This document shows positions 6,998-15,074 of a DNA stretch of 64,000 nucleotides, in pieces. The notes under the pieces were generated by a model. The model had not been told where the DNA came from. It did not search any database and was given only the letters and a program-made list of their open reading frames with translations. How positions within the stretch are numbered: the first letter of the stretch is position 1; the number at the start of each line of letters is the position of its first letter. Source of the stretch: Streptomyces sp. 2131.1 (GTDB lineage Bacteria > Actinomycetota > Actinomycetes > Streptomycetales > Streptomycetaceae); assembly GCF_900105515.1 (NCBI RefSeq), contig NZ_FNSY01000001.1, forward strand, positions 806,001 to 870,000, written 5' to 3'. The translations under genes were made by a program, and so were the position numbers.

Positions 6998-8488
6998 ATG
7001 CCGCCGCATACCGTCGTCATCGGTGTGGACAGCTCCACCCAGTCCACCAAGGCGGCGTTCACCGACACCGCCACCGGGCGCCTGCTGGCCGTCGGCCGCG
7101 CCCCGCACCTCGTCACCGGCGAGGGCGGCGCGCGCGAGAGCGACCCCGAGGTCTGGTGGCAGGCGCTGCGCGACGCGGTTGCCGCCGGGCTCAAGGAGTC
7201 CGGCATCGCCGCGGCGGACGTGGTCGGGATCGCGGTCGCCGGCCAGCAGCACGGCCTGGTCGTCCTGGACGCCGAGGGCAGGCCGCTGCGCCCGGCCCTG
7301 CTGTGGAACGACACCCGGTCCGCCCCGCAGGCCGCGGCCCTCACCGCCGCACTCGGCGGCCCCGAGGCCTGGACCGCGCGCACCGGTTCGGTCCCGGTGG
7401 CCGCGATGACCGCGTCCAAGTGGCAGTGGCTGCGGGAGAACGAGCCGGAGACAGCCGAGGCGGTGGCCGCGGTGCGCCTGCCCCACGACTTCCTGACCGA
7501 GCGGCTGTCCGGACGGGCCGTCACCGACCCGGGCGACGCCTCGGGCACCTGCTGGTACTCCACCGCGACCGGTGCCTACGACCCCGAGCTGCTGGCACTC
7601 GTCGGCCTCGACCCGGCGCTGCTGCCCGAGGTGGCGGCGAGCGGCGCGGCCCGGGTGGGTTCGCTGACGGAGTCGGCCGCCGAGGCGCTGGGGCTGCCCG
7701 CCGGGATCGCCGTCGCCGCCGGCACCGGGGACAACATGAGCGCCGCCGTCGGGCTGGGCCTGGGCGGCGCCGGCCTCCTCGACCACCCGGTGCTGAGCCT
7801 GGGCACCTCGGGCACCGTCTTCGCCGCGTCCGGGACCCGGCCGGCCTCCCCCGCACTCTCGGGCTTCGCGGCGGCGGACGGTGCGTATCTGCCGCTGGCC
7901 TGCACCCTCAACTGCACGCTCGCCGTGGACAAGGTCGCCGCCCTGCTGGGCCTGGAGCGCGATGACGCGGCGCCCGGCGGTGCGGCGGTTCTGCTGCCCT
8001 ACCTGGACGGGGAGCGCACCCCGGACCTGCCCACGTCGGCCGGTCTCCTCACCGGACTGCGGCACGACACGACCCCGCAGCAGCTGCTCGGGGCCGCCTA
8101 CGAGGGCGCCGTGTTCACCGTGCTGCGGGCGCTCGACGAGCTGTTGCGGGCCTGCGGGCTCGACCCGGCCGACCCCGAGGTGGCCGGCCGTCCGCTGCGG
8201 CTGATCGGCGGCGGGGCGCAGGGCCGCGTGTGGGTGGAGACCGTGCGGCGGCTCTCCGGGCGCCCGGTGATCGTGCCGGGGGCCGGGGAGTTGGTGGCGC
8301 TCGGGGCGGCGGCGCTCGCCGCTTCGGCGGCGACGGGGGCGGACCCCGTCGCGGTCGCCGCCGGCTGGGACACCGGCGAGGACGTGGTCCTGGAGGCGGT
8401 GGAGCGGGACCTGACGGCGTGGGACCGGATCGGCTCCGTACTGGAGAGTGCGGCGGGTCCGCTGCTGGGCGGGGACCGTTCCGCCTGA
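6998..8488 (+). CDS. xylB: Xylulokinase
   Basis: Phosphorylates D-xylulose to xylulose 5-phosphate for the pentose phosphate pathway. 496 residues from ATG 6998, chosen because GAGGT lies about 6-10 nt upstream and because the protein then begins with the expected VIGVDSSTQSTKA phosphate-binding loop. FGGY-family landmarks follow: AGQQHGLVVLD, LLWNDTRS, GTGDNMSAAVGLGL and a C-terminal IGGGAQGRVWVETVRRLSGRPV. In-frame codons extend upstream to 6848, but that stretch is non-conserved regulatory DNA. Confidence 0.97.
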   Translation: MPPHTVVIGVDSSTQSTKAAFTDTATGRLLAVGRAPHLVTGEGGARESDPEVWWQALRDAVAAGLKESGIAAADVVGIAVAGQQHGLVVLDAEGRPLRPALLWNDTRSAPQAAALTAALGGPEAWTARTGSVPVAAMTASKWQWLRENEPETAEAVAAVRLPHDFLTERLSGRAVTDPGDASGTCWYSTATGAYDPELLALVGLDPALLPEVAASGAARVGSLTESAAEALGLPAGIAVAAGTGDNMSAAVGLGLGGAGLLDHPVLSLGTSGTVFAASGTRPASPALSGFAAADGAYLPLACTLNCTLAVDKVAALLGLERDDAAPGGAAVLLPYLDGERTPDLPTSAGLLTGLRHDTTPQQLLGAAYEGAVFTVLRALDELLRACGLDPADPEVAGRPLRLIGGGAQGRVWVETVRRLSGRPVIVPGAGELVALGAAALAASAATGADPVAVAAGWDTGEDVVLEAVERDLTAWDRIGSVLESAAGPLLGGDRSA

Positions 8489-8537
8489 TCCGCCATCAGG
8501 AAGCGGCTGTGCGCGCGTACCGCGCCAACCAGCCGTT

Positions 8538-8566
8538 TTGGATAGCGAACTGATGTTCACTACTAT
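8538..8566 (+). promoter_or_regulatory. Promoter for a leaderless vWA mRNA
   Basis: TTGGAT (8538-8543), a 17-bp spacer and TACTAT (8561-8566). The ATG at 8573 falls exactly at the expected +1, and no ribosome binding site precedes it, so the transcript should be leaderless. Confidence 0.65.
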
Positions 8567-8572
8567 CCGGCG

Positions 8573-9838
8573 ATGATCATAAGAAGAAGGCTGACGGTCG
8601 GGGTGGGCATCCTGCTCGCCACCCTGACCGCCGGGCTCGGCTCGGCGCTCCCCGCATCGGCCGATGAAACCCCCACCAAAGCCTCCCCCAAGGTCGAGCT
8701 GGTCCTCGACGTCAGCGGTTCCATGCGGACCCGCGACATCGACGGCCAGTCCCGGATGAGCGCGGCGAAGCAGGCGTTCAACGAGGTCCTGGACGCGGTG
8801 CCGGAGCAGGTGCAGCTCGGCATCCGCACCCTCGGCGCCGACTACCCGGGCGACGACCGCAAGGTGGGCTGCAAGGACACCAAGCAGCTGTACCCGGTCG
8901 GCCCGCTGGACCGCACCGAGGCGAAGACCGCCGTCGCCACGCTCGCCCCCACCGGCTGGACCCCGATCGGGCCCGCGCTGCTCGGCGCCGCCGACGACCT
9001 GGAGGGCGGCGACTCCACCCGCCGGATCGTGCTCATCAGCGACGGCGAGGACACCTGCGGCCCGCTCGACCCGTGCGAGGTCGCCCGCGACATCGCGGCG
9101 CGCGGCATCCACCTGGTCATCGACACGCTGGGCCTGGTGCCGAACGCCAAGATCCGCCAGCAGCTGACCTGCATCGCCGAGGCGACGGGCGGCACCTACA
9201 CCGCCGTCCAGCACACCGACGAACTCTCCGGCCGCGTCAAGCAGTTGGTGGACCGGGCCGCCGAGCCCGTCGTCACCCCGGTCGCCACCGAGGGCGCCGA
9301 CAGCTGCGCGGACGCCCCTGAGCTGAAGCCCGGTCTCTACACCGACCGCGAGAAGTTCGCCGAGCACCGCTGGTACAAGGTCGCCGTGCAGCCGGGTCAG
9401 GAACTGCGCGCGTCCGTCAGCGTGTTCGCCGACCGCGCCGTCAACAACGACTACGGGATGCTGCTGCGCGCGGTGACCACGCACGGGCGCGAGATCGTCC
9501 GGGGCTCCGAGTCCGGGACCGGGCGCACCGACGCCATCTCGTCCGGGCTGCGCTACCCGAAGGCCGAACTGGACGACGACGAGTCGACGCCGGAGACCGT
9601 CTGCCTCCAGGTCAGCAACTCGTTCTCGGCCCCGGCCTCGGTGAAGACCTCCCCCGGCATGCCGATCGAGCTGACCATCGACCTGGTGGACGGCCCCGAC
9701 GAGGCGGCGGACGTCGCCGCGTTCGGCCTCGGCCACGGCTGGTGGCTGCTGGGCCTGCTCACTCTGACCGGACTGATCGTGGGCCTGCTCTTCGGCTGGA
9801 TCTCGCGCTGGCGCGTCGCTGTCTGGAGGACCAACTGA
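8573..9838 (+). CDS. Secreted/membrane-anchored von Willebrand factor A domain protein
   Basis: 421 residues. A signal peptide (MIIRRRLTVGVGILLATLTAGLGSALPASA) leads into a vWA domain (about 35-220) with a complete MIDAS: DVSGSM, the Thr in TGWTPIGPAL, and ISDGEDTC. About residues 235-375 form a second, beta-rich extracellular module without a recognised name. A membrane span near the C-terminus (HGWWLLGLLTLTGLIVGLLFGWI) leaves a short basic tail inside. The protein is therefore displayed on the outer face of the membrane. It overlaps the next gene by one base (TGATG), so the two are probably coupled. Confidence 0.87.
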   Translation: MIIRRRLTVGVGILLATLTAGLGSALPASADETPTKASPKVELVLDVSGSMRTRDIDGQSRMSAAKQAFNEVLDAVPEQVQLGIRTLGADYPGDDRKVGCKDTKQLYPVGPLDRTEAKTAVATLAPTGWTPIGPALLGAADDLEGGDSTRRIVLISDGEDTCGPLDPCEVARDIAARGIHLVIDTLGLVPNAKIRQQLTCIAEATGGTYTAVQHTDELSGRVKQLVDRAAEPVVTPVATEGADSCADAPELKPGLYTDREKFAEHRWYKVAVQPGQELRASVSVFADRAVNNDYGMLLRAVTTHGREIVRGSESGTGRTDAISSGLRYPKAELDDDESTPETVCLQVSNSFSAPASVKTSPGMPIELTIDLVDGPDEAADVAAFGLGHGWWLLGLLTLTGLIVGLLFGWISRWRVAVWRTN

Positions 9839-10671
9839 TGTCCCGTACGAGACGCGTGCTCGCGGGCGCGCTGCTGACCGGCCTGGCCCTGCTGACCGGT
9901 GCGTCGGCCGCCGCGGCCGACGACGCGTCGCCGAGCCCGAGCGCCTCCGGTGACGGCTCGGGCCCCACGGAGGCGGGCACCACCTTCCGCACCGCCACGG
10001 CGATCCAGCAGGGCGAGACCGCCACCGCCGGGGCCTCCACCGGCGACTACCTGTACTGGGTCTTCCCGGCCGACGCCGGGCAGCGTGCCACGGTGACGGC
10101 GAAGGTCACCCTGCCGGAGAGCGCCGCCCGGCACGGGGCGCAGACCTGGCAGGTCGACGTGTACGACGGGCTGCGCCGCCGCCAGGCCTGCATGTACGGC
10201 AAGCAGACCGGCACCGCCGCGGCCGACGCCGCGACGGTCGAGCTGACCTGTGTGCTGCGCACCGTGCGAGCCAACGCCGAGCAGTGGGCCAACGACCCGC
10301 TGCCGGGCAGCTACTACGTCCGCCTCACGGTCGTCGGTCTCGCCCAGGCCGACCTCGGGCTCCCGGTGCACACCGAGGTCGAGGTCAACTCCAAGGACCA
10401 GGGCGGGTCCGCCGACGTGGACGGCAGCCTGTCGAAGCCCCTGATCCCCGGTGTCTCGACGGCCGAGCAGGCCTCGGACGACGGCACCAACGCCTCCGCC
10501 GAGCCGGTCGCGCTCGCCGGTGAGCCGGAGGACGGCTGGTCCTCGGGCTGGTGGACGAGCCGCTGGCTGTGGACGGCCGGAGGCGGCGTGCTCGCCGCGC
10601 TGGCCGGCGTCTTCGGCTACTCCGTGACCAGGGGCCGGGGCCGCCCGACCCACGTGCCGCCGGGCGTCTGA
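9838..10671 (+). CDS. Membrane-anchored partner of the vWA protein, unknown family
   Basis: 277 residues from ATG 9838. The layout mirrors its neighbour: a signal peptide (MSRTRRVLAGALLTGLALLTGASAAAA), an extracellular region of about 210 residues, then one span (WLWTAGGGVLAALAGVFGYSV) and a basic tail. The middle (TFRTATAIQQGETATAGASTGDYLYWVFPADAGQRATVTAKVTL) resembles the C-terminal beta-rich module of the vWA protein, so the pair may share a domain and form a complex. Two cysteines, near RRRQACMYG and VELTCVLR, could form a disulfide. No enzymatic motif is seen. Confidence 0.8.
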   Translation: MSRTRRVLAGALLTGLALLTGASAAAADDASPSPSASGDGSGPTEAGTTFRTATAIQQGETATAGASTGDYLYWVFPADAGQRATVTAKVTLPESAARHGAQTWQVDVYDGLRRRQACMYGKQTGTAAADAATVELTCVLRTVRANAEQWANDPLPGSYYVRLTVVGLAQADLGLPVHTEVEVNSKDQGGSADVDGSLSKPLIPGVSTAEQASDDGTNASAEPVALAGEPEDGWSSGWWTSRWLWTAGGGVLAALAGVFGYSVTRGRGRPTHVPPGV

Positions 10672-10682
10672 CGCAGGACCCA

Positions 10683-10721
10683 CCGCCGGACCGGCCCGCA
10701 CTTCGGGGGCCGGTCCGGCGG
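10683..10721. terminator. Strong bidirectional terminator
   Basis: Perfect 15-bp stem (ccgccggaccggccc / gggccggtccggcgg) with a 9-nt loop, between the converging 9838-10671 and 10747-11934 genes. Confidence 0.85.
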
Positions 10722-10746
10722 CGTTTACGGGCCGCACTGCCGGGCA

Positions 10747-11934
10747 TCACGCGCCCCCGAACACCCCGTCCTCCCCGAAGGCCAGCTCCGCGAAACGGTC
10801 GCCCATGCGGAGGTGGGTGGCGGCGTCCGGGTGGAGGGCGTCGGGGAGCGGGAGTTCCTCGGTGTCCGCCTCGCCGTAGAGTTCGCGGCCGTCCAGGTAG
10901 TGCAGGTGCGGGTCGTCGGCGGAACGCTCCTCCACCAGGCGGACCAGTTCGTCGCGGATGACGCGGAGGGTCAGCTTGCCGGCGGCTCGCTCGTCGGGGT
11001 CGCCCACCGCCGCGAAGCGCACCTTCCCCTCACCGAGGCGGCTGAAGTCGGGGATGCTGGGTCCGGGGGTGTCCTCGTGGATGGGGCACAGGACGGGCGA
11101 GATCACCAGGAGCGGGGCGTCCGGGTGGCCTTCGCGGAGGGTGTCGAGGAAGCCGTGCACCGCCGGGGCGAAGGCGCGCAGTCGCATCACGTCGGCGTTG
11201 ACGAGGTTGATGCCGATCTTGACGCTGATCAGGTCCGCGGGCGTGTCCCGCATCGCGCGGGCCATGAAGGGGTCGAGCAGGGCGCTGCCGCCGAGCCCCA
11301 GGTTGACCAGCTCGACGCCGCCGAGCAGGGCGGCACGCGCGGGCCAGGTGGCCGTCGGGCTCGCGGCGTCGGAGCCGTGGCTGATCGAACTCCCGTGGTG
11401 CAGCCACACCTTGCGGCCCGTGTCCGGGGCCGGTGCGACGGGCTCGTCGGTGCGCAGGGCGACGAGTTCGGTGCGCTCGTTGTACGGCAGCCAGATCTCC
11501 ACGTCCTTCTCGCGGGCGGGGAGGCCGTCGAACCGCACGGTCCCGACCGGCCCCGAGCGGAACTCCGTCGAGCCGGTGGACATGTCGACATTGAGGACGT
11601 TCCCCCCGCTCGCGGAGCCCTGCCCCGCGAGGACACCGTCCACCAGCAGGTCGTACAGCCCGTCGGGCCTCGGCGGGACGCCCTCGTAGGCGGTGCGGGT
11701 GCGCCGCGCCTCCAGTTCGACGACGGTGGCCCGGGTCCGGAGGGCCAGCCGCACGCCGGAGGGCTGGGCCTCGGCCAGCGCGATCTGCCCGTCCGGCGCC
11801 TGGGCGCGCGCCTCGGCGGGCAGGCGGTGCGGGAGCAGCCCGACGTCGGTGCGCTCCACGTCGAGCGCGCCGCGCAGCAGGTCGGTGGTGACGGGCGTGG
11901 TGCACGGGAGGGGTGCGGGCGTGTCGGTACTCAT
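10747..11934 (-). CDS. SGNH/GDSL-family lipase or esterase
   Basis: 395 residues, no signal peptide. The N-terminal 175 residues form a beta-rich domain of the type preceding SGNH hydrolases in carbohydrate-esterase-like proteins. The hydrolase part (about 180-390) shows block I HHGSSISHGSD with the nucleophile Ser, the Gly block LVNLGLGGSALLDPF, the Asn block IKIGINLVN-like (VKIGINLVNAD), and the terminal DALHPD supplying Asp and His. The natural ester is unknown; carbohydrate deacetylation is possible given the nearby glycan genes. The TetR gene lies 64 nt upstream on the same strand and probably controls it. Confidence 0.85.
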   Translation of the reverse strand: MSTDTPAPLPCTTPVTTDLLRGALDVERTDVGLLPHRLPAEARAQAPDGQIALAEAQPSGVRLALRTRATVVELEARRTRTAYEGVPPRPDGLYDLLVDGVLAGQGSASGGNVLNVDMSTGSTEFRSGPVGTVRFDGLPAREKDVEIWLPYNERTELVALRTDEPVAPAPDTGRKVWLHHGSSISHGSDAASPTATWPARAALLGGVELVNLGLGGSALLDPFMARAMRDTPADLISVKIGINLVNADVMRLRAFAPAVHGFLDTLREGHPDAPLLVISPVLCPIHEDTPGPSIPDFSRLGEGKVRFAAVGDPDERAAGKLTLRVIRDELVRLVEERSADDPHLHYLDGRELYGEADTEELPLPDALHPDAATHLRMGDRFAELAFGEDGVFGGA

Positions 11935-11957
11935 GGCTCCACCTGGGGTCGCGGGGA

Positions 11958-12013
11958 TACGAGGGCCGGGGTCCGGGTTACGAGGGCCGGGGTCCGGATT
12001 ACGAGGGCCGGGG
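11958..12013. repeat. 21-bp tandem repeat across the TetR stop codon
   Basis: Units of tacgagggccggggtccgg begin at 11958, 11979 and 12000 (the last one partial), period 21 bp. On the minus strand the unit encodes the end of the TetR protein with its TAA stop, so the stop has been duplicated downstream. Confidence 0.85.
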
Positions 12014-12577
12014 CGCCGGCCAGTTGCGGAGGAGGGCGTCCAAGGCGTCCAGGGACCGGTCCCAGGACTCCTGCGAGTCGGGGGCGCTGTGGCTGAACCC
12101 GCCCTGGGCCTCCAGGCTGACGAACCCGTGGAACACGCTGCCGAGCAGCCGCACCGCGTGGGTCTGGTCCGGCTCGTCCAGGTCGTAGCCGCGCAGGATG
12201 GCCCGGGTCATCCGCGAGTGGCGCCGGCCGGCACTGGCGGCCGCCGCTCCGGGGTCCAGCTTCAGCTGGGCCGCCGCGTAGCGGCCGGGGTGCTCGCGGG
12301 CGTAGTCCCGGTACACGTCGGCGAAGGCGCTCAGCGCGTCCCGGCCCGCCCGGCCCGCGAGCGCGGCGGCGCCCCGGTCGGCCATCTCCTCCAGGGCGAG
12401 CAGGGCGATCCGGGTCTTCAGATCGTGGGAGTTCTTGAGGTGCGAGTAGAGGCTCGCGACCTTGACGTCGAAGCGCCGCGCCAGCGCCGACACGGTCACC
12501 TGCTCGAAGCCGACCTCGTCGGCCAGCTCCGCGCCGGCCCGGGTCAGGCGTTCTGCGGTCAGGCCCGCACGCACCAT
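11999..12577 (-). CDS. TetR/AcrR family regulator with WHG-type C-terminal domain
   Basis: 192 residues. The N-terminal helix-turn-helix (about 5-55: ELADEVGFEQVTVSALARRFDVKVASLYSHLKNSHDLKTRIA) is typical. The C-terminal ligand domain (RAILRGYDLDEPDQTHAVRLLGSVFHGFVSLEAQGGF) matches the WHG-type group. The ATG has a good GAGGAGG ribosome binding site. A 19-bp palindrome about 36 nt upstream is probably its own operator. The only gene downstream in the same direction is the SGNH esterase, its likely target. Confidence 0.93.
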   Translation of the reverse strand: MVRAGLTAERLTRAGAELADEVGFEQVTVSALARRFDVKVASLYSHLKNSHDLKTRIALLALEEMADRGAAALAGRAGRDALSAFADVYRDYAREHPGRYAAAQLKLDPGAAAASAGRRHSRMTRAILRGYDLDEPDQTHAVRLLGSVFHGFVSLEAQGGFSHSAPDSQESWDRSLDALDALLRNWPAPRPS

Positions 12578-12612
12578 GGTCGCCTCCTCGTCGATGACAA
12601 CCCATCATGCGC

Positions 12613-12631
12613 TGCCTAATAGGTTTAGGCA
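12613..12631. promoter_or_regulatory. Putative TetR operator
   Basis: tgcctaa-taggt-ttaggca, a 19-bp site with perfect 7-bp arms in an AT-rich pocket upstream of the TetR gene. Size and position fit TetR autoregulation. Confidence 0.65.
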
Positions 12632-12683
12632 AATTCTGAATGCCTCAAGGAATCCAGCGACCGGACGCAGGCGGCGGGCAAGC

Positions 12684-12728
12684 GCGGAGGCGGGGCGGCA
12701 CGGACCCCTCGTGCCGCCCCGCCTCCGC
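12684..12728 (-). terminator. Strong terminator after the GH31 gene
   Basis: Perfect 19-bp stem (gcggaggcggggcggcacg and its complement) with a 7-nt loop, 9 nt beyond the GH31 stop at 12737. It ends the GH3-GH31 transcript. Confidence 0.9.
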
Positions 12729-12736
12729 TCGACCGG

Positions 12737-15016
12737 TCAGGCGCCGCGTACCGTCACCGCGCCCGTCCCCTCCCCCGTCGTCCCCGTCGCCTCGTCGACC
12801 ACGCGGTACGGGCGGTCGATGCGCTCGGAGGTGACCGTCAGGGTGTCGCCGTCGCGCGCCACCCGGAAGGTGGCGGCCGCGGCTCCGGCGTGGTCGGGCA
12901 CGGTGACGGTCGCACCGTCCCCCTCGGGACCCCCGCCGAACACCCGCAGCGTGAGGCCGTCCAGCCAGTCGCCGTCCGGGCGCCGGTCGTCGCCGCCCCA
13001 GGGCAGGACCGCGCCGGGGCGGACGAGGACCGGCAGGCTGTCGAAGCCGTGGGTCTCGTGGCGCCAGGCGGGGCCGGTGACCGTCTCGCCGGTGAGCAGG
13101 TGGGTCCAGGTGCCCTCGGGGACGTAGTACTCGACCTGCCCGTCCTCCGTGAAGACCGGGGCGACCAGCAGATCGGGGCCGAGCATGTACTGCCGGTCCA
13201 GCATGCGGGTGGTCGGGTCGTCCGGGAATTCGAGGAGCATGGGCCGCATCATCGGGACGCCCGTGCGGTGGGCGGTGGCGGCGGCACCGTACAGGTACGG
13301 CATGAGCCGGTGCTTGAGCAGGGTGAACTTCCGGGCGACGTCCACCGCTTCCTCGCCGAACTCCCACGGCACCCGGTACGACACGTTGCCGTGCAGCCGG
13401 CTGTGCGAGGAGAGCAGCCCGAAGGCGAGCCACCGCTTGAAGACGGCCGGGTCCGGGGTGCCCTCGAAGCCGCCGATGTCGTGGCTCCAGAAGCCGAACC
13501 CGGAGAGCGAGAGGGACAGGCCGCCGCGCAGGGACTCGGCCATCGCGGTGAAGGAGGCGAAGCAGTCGCCGCCCCAGTGCACCGGGAACTGCTGGCCGCC
13601 GGCCGTGGCCGAGCGGGCGAAGAGGACCGCCTCGCCGTGGCCGCGCTCCTTCTCCAGGAGCTCGAAGACGGTCCGGTTGTATATCTGCGCGTAGTAGTTG
13701 TGCATCCGCTCGGGGTCCGAGCCGTCGTGCCAGACGACGTCGGTGGGGATGCGCTCGCCGAAGTCGGTCTTGAAGCAGTCGACGCCCTGGTCGAGCAGCA
13801 CGCGGAGTTTGGCGGTGTACCACTCGCGGGCGGCGGGGCTGGTGAAGTCGACGAGGGCCATGCCGGGCTGCCACAGGTCCCACTGCCAGACGTCCCCGTT
13901 GGGGCGGCGGACCAGGTGGCCGAGTTCGGCGCCCTCCGCGAACAGGGCGGACTTCTGGGCGATGTACGGGTTGATCCACATGCTGATGCGCAGCCCGCGT
14001 TCCTTGAGCCGGGCGAGCATGCCCTCCGGGTCCGGGAAGACGTCCGGGTCCCACAGGAAGTCCGACCACTGGTACTCGCGCATCCAGAAGCAGTCGAAGT
14101 GGAAGACGGAGAGCGGGATGTCGCGTTCCGCCATGCCGTCGACGAACGAGGTGACCGTCGCCTCGTCGTACGAGGTGCAGAAGGACGTCGTCAGCCACAG
14201 GCCGAACGACCAGGCCGGCGGGAGCGCGGGGCGGCCGGTGAGCGCGGTGTAGCGGGCCAGCACATCCTTGGGCGTCGGGCCGGCGACGATGTAGAACTCC
14301 AGCGACTGGTCCTCGACGCTGAACTGCACCTGCCCGACCGACTCCGAGCCGACCTCGAAGGAGACCTTGCCCGGGTGGTTGACGAAGACGCCGTAGCCGC
14401 GCGAGGAGAGGTAGAACGGGATGTTCTTGTAAGCGAGTTCGCTGCTGGTGCCGCCGTCCGCCTGCCAGATGTCCACGCTCTGGCCGTTCTTGACGTACGG
14501 CGTGAAGCGCTCGCCGAGGCCGTAGATGTTCTCGCCGACGGCCAGGGCGAGTTGGGTGACCATGTGGTGGGCACCGTCGGGGGCGGTGGCGAAGGCGGTG
14601 CCCTTGGTGTCGACGCCGGTGAGGCGGTGCCCGTCGGCGTCGAGGAAGGTGATGCCCCAGGGGCCCTCGCCTTCCATGCGCAACGTCAGCGGACCGCTGG
14701 TGAGTTCGGTGACGCCGCCGTCCTGCCGGGTGCGGGCCCCGGAGGCGGCCGGGTCGAGCCCGGGGAAGGCGAAGTCCGGGCCCCGTCGGGCCTTTCCGGC
14801 GTGGTGCGTGGTGCGGACGCCGATGATCCCCTCGGCCGGGGAGAAGCAGTCCACCGTGATGAGGGGGGTGTTGAGGGTGTCGCCGCGCGCGGCCACCCGT
14901 TTGACCGCGGCGTACGCGGTGAACTGGTCGGCGCTGACGCGCAGATCGCGGATCTCGGTCGCGTAGGAGGCGCGTACGCCCTCACGCATGAGCCAGAAGC
15001 CGTCGGTGAACTTCAT
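12737..15016 (-). CDS. GH31 alpha-xylosidase (YicI type)
   Basis: 759 residues from ATG 15016, which has an AAGGAG ribosome binding site; codons upstream belong to no conserved protein. An N-terminal beta-sandwich precedes a (beta/alpha)8 barrel and a C-terminal beta region. The nucleophile is Asp418 in KTDFGERIP and the acid/base Asp484 in HWGGDCF, nearly the same positions as in E. coli YicI, the characterised alpha-xylosidase. FHFDCFWMREYQWSDFLWD is also YicI-like. It should release alpha-xylose from isoprimeverose-type ends. No signal peptide, so it acts on imported oligosaccharides. It lies 58 nt after the GH3 gene under the same palindromic operator. Confidence 0.93.
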   Translation of the reverse strand: MKFTDGFWLMREGVRASYATEIRDLRVSADQFTAYAAVKRVAARGDTLNTPLITVDCFSPAEGIIGVRTTHHAGKARRGPDFAFPGLDPAASGARTRQDGGVTELTSGPLTLRMEGEGPWGITFLDADGHRLTGVDTKGTAFATAPDGAHHMVTQLALAVGENIYGLGERFTPYVKNGQSVDIWQADGGTSSELAYKNIPFYLSSRGYGVFVNHPGKVSFEVGSESVGQVQFSVEDQSLEFYIVAGPTPKDVLARYTALTGRPALPPAWSFGLWLTTSFCTSYDEATVTSFVDGMAERDIPLSVFHFDCFWMREYQWSDFLWDPDVFPDPEGMLARLKERGLRISMWINPYIAQKSALFAEGAELGHLVRRPNGDVWQWDLWQPGMALVDFTSPAAREWYTAKLRVLLDQGVDCFKTDFGERIPTDVVWHDGSDPERMHNYYAQIYNRTVFELLEKERGHGEAVLFARSATAGGQQFPVHWGGDCFASFTAMAESLRGGLSLSLSGFGFWSHDIGGFEGTPDPAVFKRWLAFGLLSSHSRLHGNVSYRVPWEFGEEAVDVARKFTLLKHRLMPYLYGAAATAHRTGVPMMRPMLLEFPDDPTTRMLDRQYMLGPDLLVAPVFTEDGQVEYYVPEGTWTHLLTGETVTGPAWRHETHGFDSLPVLVRPGAVLPWGGDDRRPDGDWLDGLTLRVFGGGPEGDGATVTVPDHAGAAAATFRVARDGDTLTVTSERIDRPYRVVDEATGTTGEGTGAVTVRGA

Positions 15017-15074
15017 GCGGACTCCTTGCCGGGGGCAGCCGGAGGGGGGACGGGGGGACGCGCGGCGGTGCGGT

